The position numbers were made by a program, and so were the translations under genes. The notes beneath the pieces were generated by a model that saw nothing but the letters and a program-made list of their open reading frames with translations, made no database searches and was not told the origin of the DNA. A DNA stretch of 64,000 nucleotides, from assembly GCA_010015805.1 (NCBI GenBank), contig ML978122.1:2886453-2950452 (forward strand). The letters are read 5' to 3'. This DNA comes from Rhizodiscina lignyota (Eukaryota > Ascomycota > Dothideomycetes > Aulographales > Rhizodiscinaceae). Of the stretch, positions 1-10,481 are shown one piece after another. Numbering within the stretch: the stretch's first letter is position 1; every line of letters begins with the position of its first letter.

Positions 1-1409
1 GCAACCCTCATGGCGGACACCACGCAGCCTTCCAGAAGTACCATTCCATCCCAACACCAGCCTCCGACTAACCAAATCTTATCGTCGCCGTTCCTCCAGG
101 AAGATTTTTTTTCGTCAAGGAGCGGACTGCTGAGGTTCTCGCGGAATATGTCGTTAACCACACGCCTGCTGCGTGGAGTGCGGAGGACTCGAAGGAATTT
201 TACGGATGTCAGCACATTTTGTGCTGATGAGATATCGTTAAACGGACATGTTGTCACCATGGCTCCAGACGGATGGACGTGTATGGATTCTGTTTGCCCC
301 AGACTGACTGAGGTGCGAAAATGTATCGTTTGCGCTGCTCTTGCCCTTTTCGATGCGAGCCCGTTGGCCGTAGTGTCATTCGTGGCACGCTTCATACCAT
401 CACCTTGTACAGTGCTTTCGACCATGGTTGTTGGAATCTGTGCCGTGGCTTTTCCGAGAGGCTGGAAGATCCTTCCAGCAATATCAGGGGCTACCGCCAA
501 AACTACCTGGTCGAATATCTCTTCATTAATTTCCTTATCCAATGTATTCCACACAACCTTAAGTCCTTTATTTTGGAGCGCTTCAACCTTGGTGACCGTC
601 GCGGAGAATCTAGCTTCCAATCCACATCCTAGCGTTCTTTGCACTTCGTGCAAGCCAGAGACCGTGTAATGCTCCCCGCCTGCCGATTGTCTTTTATATT
701 CGGTCAAATCCCTGGCCGGAAACTGAAGAAGAGCTTTGTGTGAACAAGTTGCAACGCTCGCTATGAGAGGAAGTAGATAGAAGTTCACAAAGTGGCGGGG
801 AAGCATAATACGTTGGATGTATTGGTCCAAAGATTCGCACATAAGAGAGTTTGTCGCGGGTATTGGTGGGATCCAGAAACAGCAAAGCGACCACCAAAAG
901 TAGCAGACTGCCACGTAAATGATCTCTATGAACCAGGAGGACAGACTAATACCCTCGGGGCGGATTGGCGGAAACCGATGGTTGTTCGAGGAATAGATAA
1001 AGTAGCCTTCCTTGCTTCTCTCGCCCAAAGTCTCGTTGGCTGCTTTTTTTCTGAAGCTATAAATGAATTGCTGTGAATGGTATCGTACCCTTAGGTATTT
1101 GTACATGCTGATCAGATTTTTGTAATAACCTTCTGCGAAGGCGCGCATAGGAACGTCAATGCGATCGACTATTTCGCCTGATTGATCTTGTATAGATATG
1201 GACGCAGAATCGAGGGAAAAGGATCCACCCTAATGGAGCCATGTTAGACTAGCGAACGGAAGCATTTGAGACATACGTACGCTTTCAAAGACAGTCACAG
1301 AGTACCGCTGATGTAGATCGTGGTGGAGAAGGTGCGCAGTGACCAAACCTGCCAGGCCGGAACCAACTATAGCCACTTTCTGCTTCGCTTTGCTCTTTGT
1401 GAACGTCAT
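1..1409 (-). CDS. FAD-dependent oxidoreductase, amine-oxidase type (3' end beyond the window)
   Basis: Exon 1 is 1281-1409 (43 codons), intron 1230-1280, exon 2 is 1-1229 and stays open to the window edge. I chose the ATG at 1409 because it sits nine codons before a clean dinucleotide-binding segment, KVAIVGSGLAGLVTA (residues 11-25), which ends in an acidic residue at the expected distance (VTVFES). Exon 2 opens with GGSFSLD and a conserved-looking stretch DVPMRAFAEGYYKNL, and near the edge has WLVGGWCWDGMVLLEGCV, the usual C-terminal FAD-contact region of flavin amine oxidases, so only a short tail is missing. A hydrophobic stretch rich in Trp/Cys (about residues 150-175) suggests membrane association. 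In bacteria, relatives of this flavoprotein often lie next to cyclopropane-fatty-acid-type methyltransferases; here a methyltransferase is divergently placed 1 kb away. Substrate unknown; a role in modifying an unsaturated lipid is inference. Confidence 0.85.
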
Positions 1410-2451
1410 CTTGACGATGCTCTACATATACCAATGAAAAACAGCTTGCAGAAGAGTGGCAGGTCTTCCGATTTCTGTGGGAATAAATGACGTATGTAAA
1501 GCATTGCACAGCAAAACCAAACGATAACGGTCCAAGAGCTTGATTCCACAGGAAGGAAAGAATATCGGTGGCTGAGCTTTGCAAAATAAACAGGACCGGC
1601 GAGATGAAGGACTAGCCAGGATATTGCCAAGCTGCGACCCCGATCAAAGTTCGTCCTGGGACTGCATTCCATGTTGATGATTCTTGACTGACGTATCAAG
1701 CCCGCTCAGTAGGAATTTAGTGTATGCAAGAGTTGCTAGAATCTTGGCGACACTTGGCAATGGAAAATAGAGTAACCTAAAGAAGCCCGTACGCAAGTCT
1801 TCACGGGAACTGAAAAATCTCAAGAATTTAAGACAGACTATAATTTAGTACCTTTCTTAAGAGTTTTTCTTAAAAAATTTTATACATAGAAAGTACTGAA
1901 TACAAAGTATAAGTTTATATATTCTTAACAACTACATAAGCTCATAAAAAAGTGAGGAGTGTTTTCTGCTGGAGCGTCGCTAAGATTCAAGCAACTTGCA
2001 TATCCTAAATTGTCACGATAATTAGTAATTAGCCGAACGAGGAGCATCCATGTTTGTGCCTGTTGTGAATGCGATTAAAGCGACCGACCCACAACCAAAC
2101 CCGAGAAAGGCCGAATCACGATATATGTTTCAAAAGCAGGGTGCATGGCTCCGTCTCCAATCATACAAAGACACCAGATACAGAAGATCCGCCCTAGATT
2201 GTCAGCAAGTGCCTAGTGCGGTATAGCGCCTGAACACGTGCACTCGTGTATTATAGCTTCATTCTCTCCTTCGAAGATCTCTCTCTTCAATCAACCCACG
2301 AGATTTCTCACTCCTGCTCGCTCTATGCTCTGACAGAGATCTACGGTGAGACCACTTGGTTTGTTGGGTTGGCTCTGCCTCGAACTGAAGGGGCTAAGTT
2401 TGTGGGTCCCATATATCCCGGATAAAGCTTGTTATTGCTGAGGAGAAGAGC
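1410..2451. promoter_or_regulatory. Divergent intergenic region between FAD enzyme and methyltransferase
   Basis: No supported gene. The stretch 1830-1960 is markedly A/T-rich, the rest is ordinary. It is the shared upstream region of two divergently transcribed genes that I group as a cluster, so it is the place to look for a common regulator site; I could not identify one. A pyrimidine-rich run (2261-2340) precedes the methyltransferase start and is a typical fungal core-promoter feature. Confidence 0.4.
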
Positions 2452-3550
2452 ATGGATTGGACGAATAAATGTTTTCTGGGTATTCTAACGGCTGGGTTAA
2501 TGATTCTTTTGATCAAGCGATTAGTCGAGAATCGATGGAATGGAAAGGTAAATAGAAGAACCGAGAAGCCTCTATATAGATCCGACCACGGTATACTGAA
2601 CATTCCACTGCCACCCCAGTCGATGTGGATGAACATGGGGTTCTGGAAGGTGCGAAATGATCAATTTGAGATCTGATGTCTCCTGCTGATGACAATAGGA
2701 TACCGAGGATTTTCAAACAGCTTGTTCCGCTCTTCTCGAAGAAGTGTTGAAGTCTGCACAAGTTCTGCAAGACGGAGTCTCAGGTGGCGACAAGAACGTC
2801 ATCAATACGTTGAGTATCATTGACCTAGGTTTTGGATGTGGGGACCAATGTCTATATATCAAAGATGTCTTAGAGAATCGAAGACAGACGAAAGGAGATA
2901 ATCCGCGGAAGAGGCTTCTCAAAGCTTATATTGGCATCACGCTGGAGAGTGCTCATTTCCGCATTGCCCAAGAGCGACTTGGTCGCAAACCACCAAATAC
3001 CAACGAAGTGTTCGAGATCTATTGCGCCGATGCCGGAAGGCCCGCATCTTGGACTTTAGAGATAAGGAATGCTGTTACTTTGGCTTGTCAGACCAATGAC
3101 GAGAAGGAAAATCATGAAAACTGGCTCCTCGGACTTGACTCACTTATTCATTTTCAACCTTCCAGGTGGCCCGTTATCGAGTACGCGAACAGAAAGTTGG
3201 GTGCCTCACTCATGGCGTACGATCTCTGCATTGCTGATAATCTTTCGGTGAGGCAACGCGTTATCCTCAGATTGATGGCCCTTTTTGGCCAGAGTCCGTT
3301 CGCGAATTGGATTACAATTCAAGAATATCGGGAACGACTTGTCATGGCTGGCTACGCACGAGAAAACATCGAGATCCGCGACATTTCAGAACACGTATTC
3401 GGCCCATTAGCTGGATTCCTGAGGAAAAGGGAAGTTGAACTGAAACTGTATGGCCTGTCGATTGGACGTTTTCGGTATGCGGCGGGGATGTTCGCTTGGT
3501 GGCGCAAGACAGGCGTGGTCAGAGGTTGTATTGTCGTCGCGAGGAAATAG
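2452..3550 (+). CDS. Membrane-anchored SAM-dependent methyltransferase
   Basis: Exon 1 2452-2649 (66 codons), intron 2650-2698, exon 2 2699-3550; 349 aa. The N-terminus has one transmembrane segment (CFLGILTAGLMILLIK, residues 7-22). Exon 1 ends in SMWMNMGFWK, which continues across the intron as DTEDFQTACSALL, a junction like the 'WMNLGYW' start of Erg6- and CFA-like methyltransferases. Motif I is IIDLGFGCGDQ (about residue 105), followed by GITLESAHFRIAQ, where the Glu fits the ribose-binding acidic residue. LDSLIHFQPSR later corresponds to the motif IV/V region of small-molecule methyltransferases. The catalytic bicarbonate-site signature of true cyclopropane synthases is not seen. The divergent FAD enzyme and the downstream membrane protein make a compact set; acceptor is unknown, a fatty acyl or other membrane-bound substrate is my inference. 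Confidence 0.88.
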
Positions 3551-3738
3551 TCCCCAAGTGTCAAGCATCACCCTAAGTATAGTCGTTTGCGCAATGCCTT
3601 TTCGAATATCTATCGCCCACGATGATCATATCTCGTGTACAACTGATCTTTGCCCCCAATGGCCTGCCTGCGTAATTAGAGGGTTTCCAGCTATATATAA
3701 ATTAATCAATCCATGAGTCCACCCTGCAAAAGAGCAGC

Positions 3739-4593
3739 TTATACCCCTTGCGACCCTCGACGGGGCGCGCTAGCTATCTTGAAAAAAGCGAATATGGCAA
3801 CAGCCAGTGACACAGCACTCAGATATGCATCTGCAACAGTCCCGATGCGATTTGAAAGTAAGTCGTTATTTATCGCATCGCGCGGTATTAGATTGAATGT
3901 TGTTGCAATCGCCGACCATCCTGCAACCGCCGGAACAACCAATGTATCGGCCATTCCAAAGCAATACTCGAATGGAAGGTTTGAAGTCGACGACAGGGCG
4001 AACGTCAGAGTGAGAGAGTACAACTCTAGAAGACGATGCCGGCGTCCAGACCCAAAACGGGGCAGTGTCAAAAGAACGAATCTGTAGATCGCGTGTGCGA
4101 ATATCCAAGATTTGCTGACGGCAGTGAAAACGAACAAATTGTCGTGAAGAGCGATTGTCTTCCATCCAGCACGGTGCCCTTGTTGGACGATCCAAATGAA
4201 GAGTGCAACGCAGGCGACCTTGGTACACATTCCCCGAAGGGTGCCGTCGGCGGGAGTCCCCACCATCATGCCAATGTTGCCATACACCGCGAAATTAACG
4301 TAGGTCGTAAAGGCAGGTAGATATCTGGTCTGAAAGGATCGATTCGCAACGAGGAATGCCAGGACCGAACCGAGACCGAGGGGAAGTACACACATGGTTT
4401 TGGTCATTTCGCCAACAGTAGACGTATTGTCGAATACGACGATAGTCACGCTGACCCCAAGGACCACGAGCAAAAGCAGGCCCGGGTGTCGAATAGCACA
4501 CTCGTACGTGAGGATGAGAATGATACTGAGCCATGCGTTGAATGGAATATCAATGTACGACTCAAGCGCTGCATGTAGTCGTGAGAAAGCCAT
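3739..4593 (-). CDS. Polytopic membrane protein, unknown function
   Basis: Single exon, 284 aa, ATG at 4593 and TAA at 3739. The sequence is dominated by seven or eight hydrophobic segments (for example LSIILILTYECAI near residue 22, LLLLVVLGVSVTIVVF near 40, CVLPLGLGSVLAFLVA near 68, VACVALFIWIVQQ near 127, TLVVPAVAGWSAIATTF near 220, LSAVSLAVAIFAFFKIA near 258) separated by short charged loops. I recognise no catalytic motif. It is convergent with the methyltransferase (189 bases between stop codons) and belongs to the same local set as the FAD enzyme, so it could be a transporter, a membrane partner or an integral-membrane enzyme of that pathway. That assignment is inference from position only. 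Confidence 0.75.
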   Translation of the reverse strand: MAFSRLHAALESYIDIPFNAWLSIILILTYECAIRHPGLLLLVVLGVSVTIVVFDNTSTVGEMTKTMCVLPLGLGSVLAFLVANRSFQTRYLPAFTTYVNFAVYGNIGMMVGTPADGTLRGMCTKVACVALFIWIVQQGHRAGWKTIALHDNLFVFTAVSKSWIFAHAIYRFVLLTLPRFGSGRRHRLLELYSLTLTFALSSTSNLPFEYCFGMADTLVVPAVAGWSAIATTFNLIPRDAINNDLLSNRIGTVADAYLSAVSLAVAIFAFFKIASAPRRGSQGV

Positions 4594-6218
4594 GAGATGG
4601 GCTGCGCAATTCTGTTCTGGAACTTTTAGGTCAAGCTCCCCTGGCTACCGTGACGGTGACAACTCCTGTTGCGGCCACGCCTCCGGAAACTCTCACAATT
4701 GCATTCCACGTGCGTCTTGTTCAGCTTGTGGCCGGGTCCAAATGCAAGGGGCTCGCGTAAACTTAACGATGTTCGCTCGTAGCTGATGCTCGTACAAAGG
4801 GGCGCCAAATTCGTGATACGATATCCCGAGAGAGATTGAGTAGGCCTTGAGTAGCTTGAGGCGGGCTTGATTAAAGTTTGAGCAAGACTGAGGCGACTAA
4901 GTAGTGAGCGTGAGTAGTGGCGGTGCAAACCTGAGAGAAACTGGGCTGAGGTGGAGCCGAGCGTATCTCTGCTGACGTAATACAATAAAAAATCTTAACT
5001 CTGCCTTTATTATTGTGCAATCAATAAATTTTGACATCGCTCTCATTCGAAGTGTACGGGACATGACTTTCGCCTGTGCCTCAATCGTCAACGTTGTCGC
5101 TCAATTTGCTGTCACCTTCACTATCCCGTACTGCTGTACGCACCATATTGAAGGGGACAAGTATGACGCATAGAGGAAATTTTATCACAACGCATTCGCA
5201 AACAATGTAATTGTACAGGAGGTGAAGGTCTTTGTTATCACACACCGATATCCACTAGCGCCGGATTACTTTACCCTTGGGATAGTATGTTGATTAACCT
5301 CTTACGTTGAACTAACAAGCTGTTGTTATTAGTTGGGCTTCAGATTCGCTAGCATGTATGTATAACTCCTCTCTATATTGAGGAAAGTCCTTGTCTAAAG
5401 TAAATGACAGTGAGGCTTAGGGGATTCTGGGTAACGCTAGAGAAGATGATGCTACAGCACTGCTCCGACAAACCGACTTTGCCAACTACTGTTGGTAGTG
5501 GAAGAGCGCTCCGCTGGGAGTTGAGTGATTTCCCTGAATGAGGCTTCATTCGAGAATGGAATCAATGGATGAAGAAATGTCGAGGTGGCTACGATCCCAA
5601 GTGACAAGCGGTGACGGTGCGGATTTCATTGGCGAAGGCATTAGGTATGAATTCGAAATACCACAGATTCGGAAAGAACGATAGATTGCTGTCGGTAAAC
5701 GGTACACCTACCGTCTATATTTCCTGAAAGTGAGTTACAACTTCCTTTGGTAACACTGTTGTGTCCATTACATGGGAAGGGGCATCTGCGCTAGCGTTGC
5801 TTGTGCATCGGTCATGGTGTCTCGTGTTAGGTGCCAGGAGATCTCATATTCGGACTTTCACATCTTTCATTCACCAGGTCGCTCGGTTTTCCCTCAGACA
5901 AGTGGCTACATTACACTTCATCAATCCCCATCTGGATTATCTGCATGCAACGCATTCTCCCCAGTCTACCTCTCGCTCAACCGTTCGATGACCCCCTCTT
6001 GCCGCTGAGCTTCTTTCGCCAATTAAACCTATTGCTCAGTAGTGCCGGGGTGTTTCACCTTTGGCTGAAACATTCACCGACTCCCTACGACGAACTGATA
6101 ATCCTCGTACAGTTGAGCACCAGTTTTGCTCTCAGGTATGTATATCACCGTTCTCTGCTGGAGAAACGCCTCTTGTTCTTTCCCAAATGACTGACTGTTT
6201 CCTTTACAGTAGCTCAGC
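4594..6218. other. Intergenic region, no gene seen; contains 5' leader of the next gene
   Basis: No reading frame here has protein-like composition on either strand. The right end carries the probable untranslated leader of the gene at 6219, including an intron 6136-6209 (donor gtatgt, acceptor tttacag). Confidence 0.4.
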
Positions 6219-6905
6219 ATGGATTCTACACGAGATCGATCCTATCCAGAGGGACATCAGTACCTAACACCCAACGACGTCTTGCGTCATCGTCCTGGTG
6301 GGCAACCCGCCATGGGCGGAGCTGTCTATGCTTCTGCAGGAGATGCTTCCGGCGCAAGTTCCGCTGGATGGGCTGCAATCAACTCGGCGCCTGCAGTACA
6401 GTCGCCTACACTTGGCACCCAAGGACAGGCGTACATAGATCCAAAGCAGTTACAACACCCTAACAGACCAGCGGCAATCGATCTTTGGAGAGACCTTCAG
6501 CGCATATTAAAAGGCGGAAATGCCGGCCGAGTCAACGAGAGTGACATCAGGCACTTCGCGACTCCGCTACTTGAGCTGGCGTGGGAGTGGCTCAACGACG
6601 AACTACGCGTGGTATTGTGGAAGAACTCGATTTGTGACACGAATGGAATGGCGAAATTGGAGGGGCCTGAGGGGGACAGGCAGATCGATCTCCGAGCTTA
6701 TTTCCAGTTTGTGATGGAAATGATGGAGAGAAGCTGGAGTCTGCGCGAGAAGAGCGTTGAGTGGTTCTCAAGGAGGCCACTCCCACAGGTGGAAGATCCA
6801 GAGGTCGTTTTAAAAGTGAAGAGATTGGCTGAGAATCTGAACGAAAGGCATCCTGGCTGGGGTATTATTCAGGGTCTGCGCAATGGCGGAACGCCGGTCG
6901 TTTAG
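6219..6905 (+). CDS. Unknown protein, first of a tandem paralogue pair
   Basis: 228 aa, ATG at 6219. The first ~85 residues are low complexity (Ala, Gly, Ser, Pro), the rest is a compact, Trp-rich helical region. It aligns by eye with the C-terminal part of the protein at 7348-8250: DLWRDLQRILKG against ERWKDLQAVFKG, LAWEWLNDELRVVLWK against LGRRWLEDQDFLSWFK, and HPGWGIIQGL against VLGWGVISDEL. No known domain recognised. The leader intron ends in two consecutive AG sites (6209 and 6212): with the first, a TAG lies in frame directly before the ATG; with the second, the leader would be joined in an open frame and could add an N-terminal extension. I take the ATG at 6219 as the simplest start. 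Confidence 0.7.
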   Translation: MDSTRDRSYPEGHQYLTPNDVLRHRPGGQPAMGGAVYASAGDASGASSAGWAAINSAPAVQSPTLGTQGQAYIDPKQLQHPNRPAAIDLWRDLQRILKGGNAGRVNESDIRHFATPLLELAWEWLNDELRVVLWKNSICDTNGMAKLEGPEGDRQIDLRAYFQFVMEMMERSWSLREKSVEWFSRRPLPQVEDPEVVLKVKRLAENLNERHPGWGIIQGLRNGGTPVV

Positions 6906-7347
6906 TCGCTGAACGAAGTTAACAAGTATGCTACCAGTGAGGTTTCCATAGAAACGAAATCACCTGTTTGCCTTGGTTACGCAAGGTGACCTTGATCCAT
7001 GCTTCATCGTCGTAGTATCCACGTGAAGACAACCACTAATAATGTCTCCACCCTTTACGTAGTTTTGCCTCCATTTCCACAATCAAGCCTGATGTTTGAA
7101 AGCATCAAACTGTATGACTTTGGGCTGCTACGTTGGTTGGTGCGCTTACGCTGAGCAAAGAATCCGAGGTAGTTAGGCTGCCGCTATTGGGCTCTGCCTC
7201 CTGAGCCTGCTTCCAAACCTATATATTACCTTTCTGTGCTGGGAAGACTAAAGTTCATTATCCTCATAACAAACGTAGCTTGGACGGACAATGGTGACAT
7301 AAGGTAATTGGTTCGTTCTTAGATCCGATTATCCTATTTGGCAGGCA
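6906..7347 (+). promoter_or_regulatory. Upstream region and leader of the second paralogue
   Basis: No coding signal. A TATA-like run lies at about 7220-7227. The leader holds a three-codon upstream ORF (ATG at 7291, TAA at 7300-7302) and a possible 41-base leader intron 7304-7344 whose acceptor gcag ends three bases before the start codon. The uORF could modulate translation of the gene at 7348; that is inference. Confidence 0.35.
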
Positions 7348-8250
7348 ATGAATCAGCAATTCAATACAGAGCATGCTGGGGCAGGAAATGCTGTTGATCC
7401 TGCTCTAGACTCACTCCACTGCCCATTTACTGATTATCTTTTGGAATCTGCAGACAACATGGATCCTCTTGCGTTAGAAATGGATCCTCTTGCGTTGGAA
7501 ATGGACCCTCTTGCGTTGGAAATGGAACTTTTTGCAATGGGAATGGATCCACAGAGTGCCACAGCAGATGCCTTTGCTAGCCAGAATGAAATCCAGTCGG
7601 ATCCGGACAGTCTATATATGGCTCCAGCTAATACCACTTCAAAAGCAGCTGGAAAGCAACCAGCACAAATTACCGGCCGGGGCAGAGGCATCGAGCAAGC
7701 TAATACCACTTCAAAAGCAGCCAGAAAGAAACCAGTAAAGAATACCGAACGGGCCAGAGACATCGAACAGGCCCAGCGGTTTACACTTGAGCGCTGGAAA
7801 GATCTCCAAGCAGTGTTCAAGGGGAAGATGAGAATCAAAGGCATCTCCGTTATTGGCGCGAGCCACCCTCCAAATTTCGCCAACGGTGAAGTACGTGTAT
7901 GGACACTGCATTTTCCCATCAAGATGATCGCACTCGGGAGACGTTGGCTTGAAGACCAGGATTTCTTGTCCTGGTTCAAAACAGAGTATCCAAAGACAAG
8001 TGGCATTGCAAACCCCTTTCTCGAATCTCTTTTCAAATCTTTCGAAGAATTCACTGGGAGGTACTGGGGCCTGGTCGAGAAGAATATCTCGCAGGTTTGC
8101 GAGGATGAACTGATATGGAGGAAGGGCGTACAAACCTACGAAGATGTTATTCGTACAGCGAAAGACATGTGTCGAAACCTACATAAACGCAAGGTCCTTG
8201 GATGGGGAGTCATTTCGGACGAATTGCTCATGGTTGAAGCGAACGAATAG
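7348..8250 (+). CDS. Unknown protein, second of a tandem paralogue pair
   Basis: 300 aa, single exon, ATG at 7348. Residues 38-65 are tandem heptads of the type MDPLALE (three near-perfect, one altered). Residues 92-139 hold two 24-residue repeats beginning ANTTSKAA and ending IEQ, rich in Lys/Arg. From about residue 143 the chain aligns with the gene at 6219-6905 (see there), so the pair arose by tandem duplication and the repeats were gained or lost afterwards. The acidic/hydrophobic heptads followed by basic repeats resemble disordered linkers, not enzymes. Function unknown; a nuclear or adaptor role is only a guess. Convergent with the small gene on the minus strand at 8385. Confidence 0.75.
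   Translation: MNQQFNTEHAGAGNAVDPALDSLHCPFTDYLLESADNMDPLALEMDPLALEMDPLALEMELFAMGMDPQSATADAFASQNEIQSDPDSLYMAPANTTSKAAGKQPAQITGRGRGIEQANTTSKAARKKPVKNTERARDIEQAQRFTLERWKDLQAVFKGKMRIKGISVIGASHPPNFANGEVRVWTLHFPIKMIALGRRWLEDQDFLSWFKTEYPKTSGIANPFLESLFKSFEEFTGRYWGLVEKNISQVCEDELIWRKGVQTYEDVIRTAKDMCRNLHKRKVLGWGVISDELLMVEANE
7459..7542 (+). repeat. 21-bp coding tandem repeat
   Basis: Three near-identical 21-base units (7459-7479, 7480-7500, 7501-7521) plus one diverged unit to 7542, each starting atggatcct or atggaccct. The period is a multiple of three, so copy number can change without breaking the reading frame. Confidence 0.9.
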
Positions 8251-8384
8251 CTCTGAAAGTGTAGTTATTTCTTTGTCTGTCATCAATCATCACATCAGTA
8301 TGGAATATGCTCATAATTCTGTCCATCCACTGGGCTCTGTTGATGTGCATGGGCTCCAAATCGACAAGAGCGCACAATTTCTCG

Positions 8385-8789
8385 TCACGCGAGCCGACTG
8401 CAATCAACATCGCCCTTTGCAATTTCGCCATCCACAGCCCACGTCCTCTCCCCATTCTCGCCTGTTATAGAGCTGCTCGATGGCCCTTTCTGCCCACTGA
8501 GCTTCCTCTTCATCCATCTGAACGGCTTGAAAGGATCGTTCGGCGCGAACTCGCAGCTGCCCTTCTGGCCACCCCAGTAGTCGTTTGCCATGGATCTCTC
8601 CTCTGCGAACTGCATGAGTAATTTTTCCCGCTGCGCTGCTGTCATTGGCCTGCTAGGCCTGCGCTGCGTTCGGTCTGCAGCTGAGCTACCTCTGGGCGTG
8701 GCGGTTGTTGCATAAGTGGGCGGCTGATGATTGGCAGCATGGCCATATGCTGGAGGTGGCCCTTCGGCTTTGGTCGGGGTTGGCTCCAT
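8385..8789 (-). CDS. Small unknown protein with PPxY motif
   Basis: 134 aa, ATG at 8789, stop at 8385. Residues 11-15 are PPPAY, matching the PPxY ligand of WW domains such as those of Rsp5/Nedd4 ubiquitin ligases. The N-terminal half is disordered (Pro, Thr, Ala); the middle has MTAAQREKLLMQFAEERS, a likely helix, then aromatic/basic FKPFRWMKRKL. Composition and length fit a small fungal protein of unknown function. No paralogue in the window. A real gene seems more likely than a chance frame because of the ordered disorder-helix-basic layout, but nothing confirms it. Confidence 0.55.
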   Translation of the reverse strand: MEPTPTKAEGPPPAYGHAANHQPPTYATTATPRGSSAADRTQRRPSRPMTAAQREKLLMQFAEERSMANDYWGGQKGSCEFAPNDPFKPFRWMKRKLSGQKGPSSSSITGENGERTWAVDGEIAKGDVDCSRLA

Positions 8790-10481
8790 TGGAATTCCGA
8801 TATTTCGTTCTGCTATTGTAGGCTTTTGCGGGGGATGAGCTCTAAGCTACTGCTTGAGTCGTCAGCAGATTTTGCGCGATAGAAGAGGCGAGCACTGCGA
8901 TGGGCAGTAAGGAACGGTTCCGGGGCTAAAAGGAGGCCTTTCGAAATTTCGATGCCACCAAAGAGTGATGCTTGCTGCCGTTTTGTTTGACAACAAATTT
9001 TTCGAAATTCAGCATCAGCTACTTTAGTGCCCTTATTATATCCTGAGTAGTGTGAACCGCGTAGTGCCGTGAGGCAGTTACGAAGCCATATCCGAACTCC
9101 GTAGAGAGATAAATCGCGTAATGATCCTTCTCGCTTCGGGACGTATGAAAGTGGGAAGAGATTGCAGGCTTAAGCGAAAGTGAACCGAAATACTGGAGAT
9201 TTGGCCACGAGGCCGCTTGTTTGGATTAGCATCGAGGATCTACATCAAGCTCTATCAAGCTTTTCAGAGCCTCACGAGGCCGTCGAGCGAGGACCATAGC
9301 GAAAACTCTCCTGGCCATTCGATGACCGTGTATAGCCACGGTACGTCTTTTACGCTAGGAGGACAGGTGGAACTTGCCAAAGATGTGCTTGTGAATAGTC
9401 TGAGCTGCAAATAATGACTAGAGGTGTGCGGATGTATCCATCAGTGTTAGAATGCTTAATAAAGTCGTTGCGCCCTTGGGCAACTCCGTAGAGGTTGAGA
9501 TTAAGTTCTGAGATGAGTGGCAGTAGGGAAAGGGGGCGGCCACCAGGGGTCATGCCAAGCACCCGAACGACATTGGCGGAGTTTCTTTCAACATCATCCT
9601 CTGGGGAGCACTGTTCCTTTACCACTACAACTCACAACACGACTATTAACAGGAGCTGTCACCTTGCACACGGTCTCACTTGTTATGCATTCATGCAACG
9701 CCCACTTTCCCGTAGCTCGGCAAAATTAGAGCCATTGCTCAGTTTCCATGATACCACGCTGGTTACATCTGGAGTGCCTGCAGCACCAAATTGCCATTTC
9801 TCCTGATTTTCTCTCGGCCTGTGACCTCTGTTCCGCGGAATGGCTTGACTTCCCCTCATTCCTCTTGGAACTGTGCAACAGAAACTGTCCCAGTCCAATG
9901 GGAATCCACTGAATCTCCGATTGCCCGACGCACTGGACAGCGACTATCGACTTTTGGATCATACCTTCGGCGGCCGCTGCGTCTATCCTTTCTGGATTGA
10001 GGCTTCGCTGTTCTCCCCGACGTATAGGTATACTGCTATTGAGGCATTGAGGCACTTAAAAGGAACATGGCTAAATATAAGGGAGCTGTACATGAAAGGC
10101 GAAGGCCCAATCAGCGACAGGATAGGGGAAGATCGACGATACAAGCGCCTATGAAACCTAACATACAACTATTTTCTGGAGCTCTGGTCATGCAACGTGC
10201 AAAATTTGACAGTCCTTGTGTGGAACCTGTCCACGCAACTGAGATGGATATTTCGGTAGTACGGCAGGTTTCTGCCATGTCGGACATCACCACCTTGGAT
10301 ACCGTTTCCTTAACAGTTCCAAATGACGCACCAGTGTGCTGAACTGAAAAGGTATATCTTGTGGCTCGCGCCGATACCGAAAGCGAAACTCATTTATATT
10401 CTGGCTGTCTTTGCTTGCTTTTGAAACCTCACTCAACTTCGGTCAATCAGTTTCTGCTAGTGGCTCTTCGGCCCATCAAAC
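8790..10481. other. Intergenic region, no supported gene
   Basis: Several short open frames occur on both strands but none has a recognisable motif, codon bias or splice structure. The last ~100 bases are the leader of the P450 gene. Confidence 0.4.

Noticed and set aside
1-669. 219-codon plus-strand frame at the left edge
   Set aside because: Mirror of the FAD enzyme on the minus strand, whose frame carries all family motifs.
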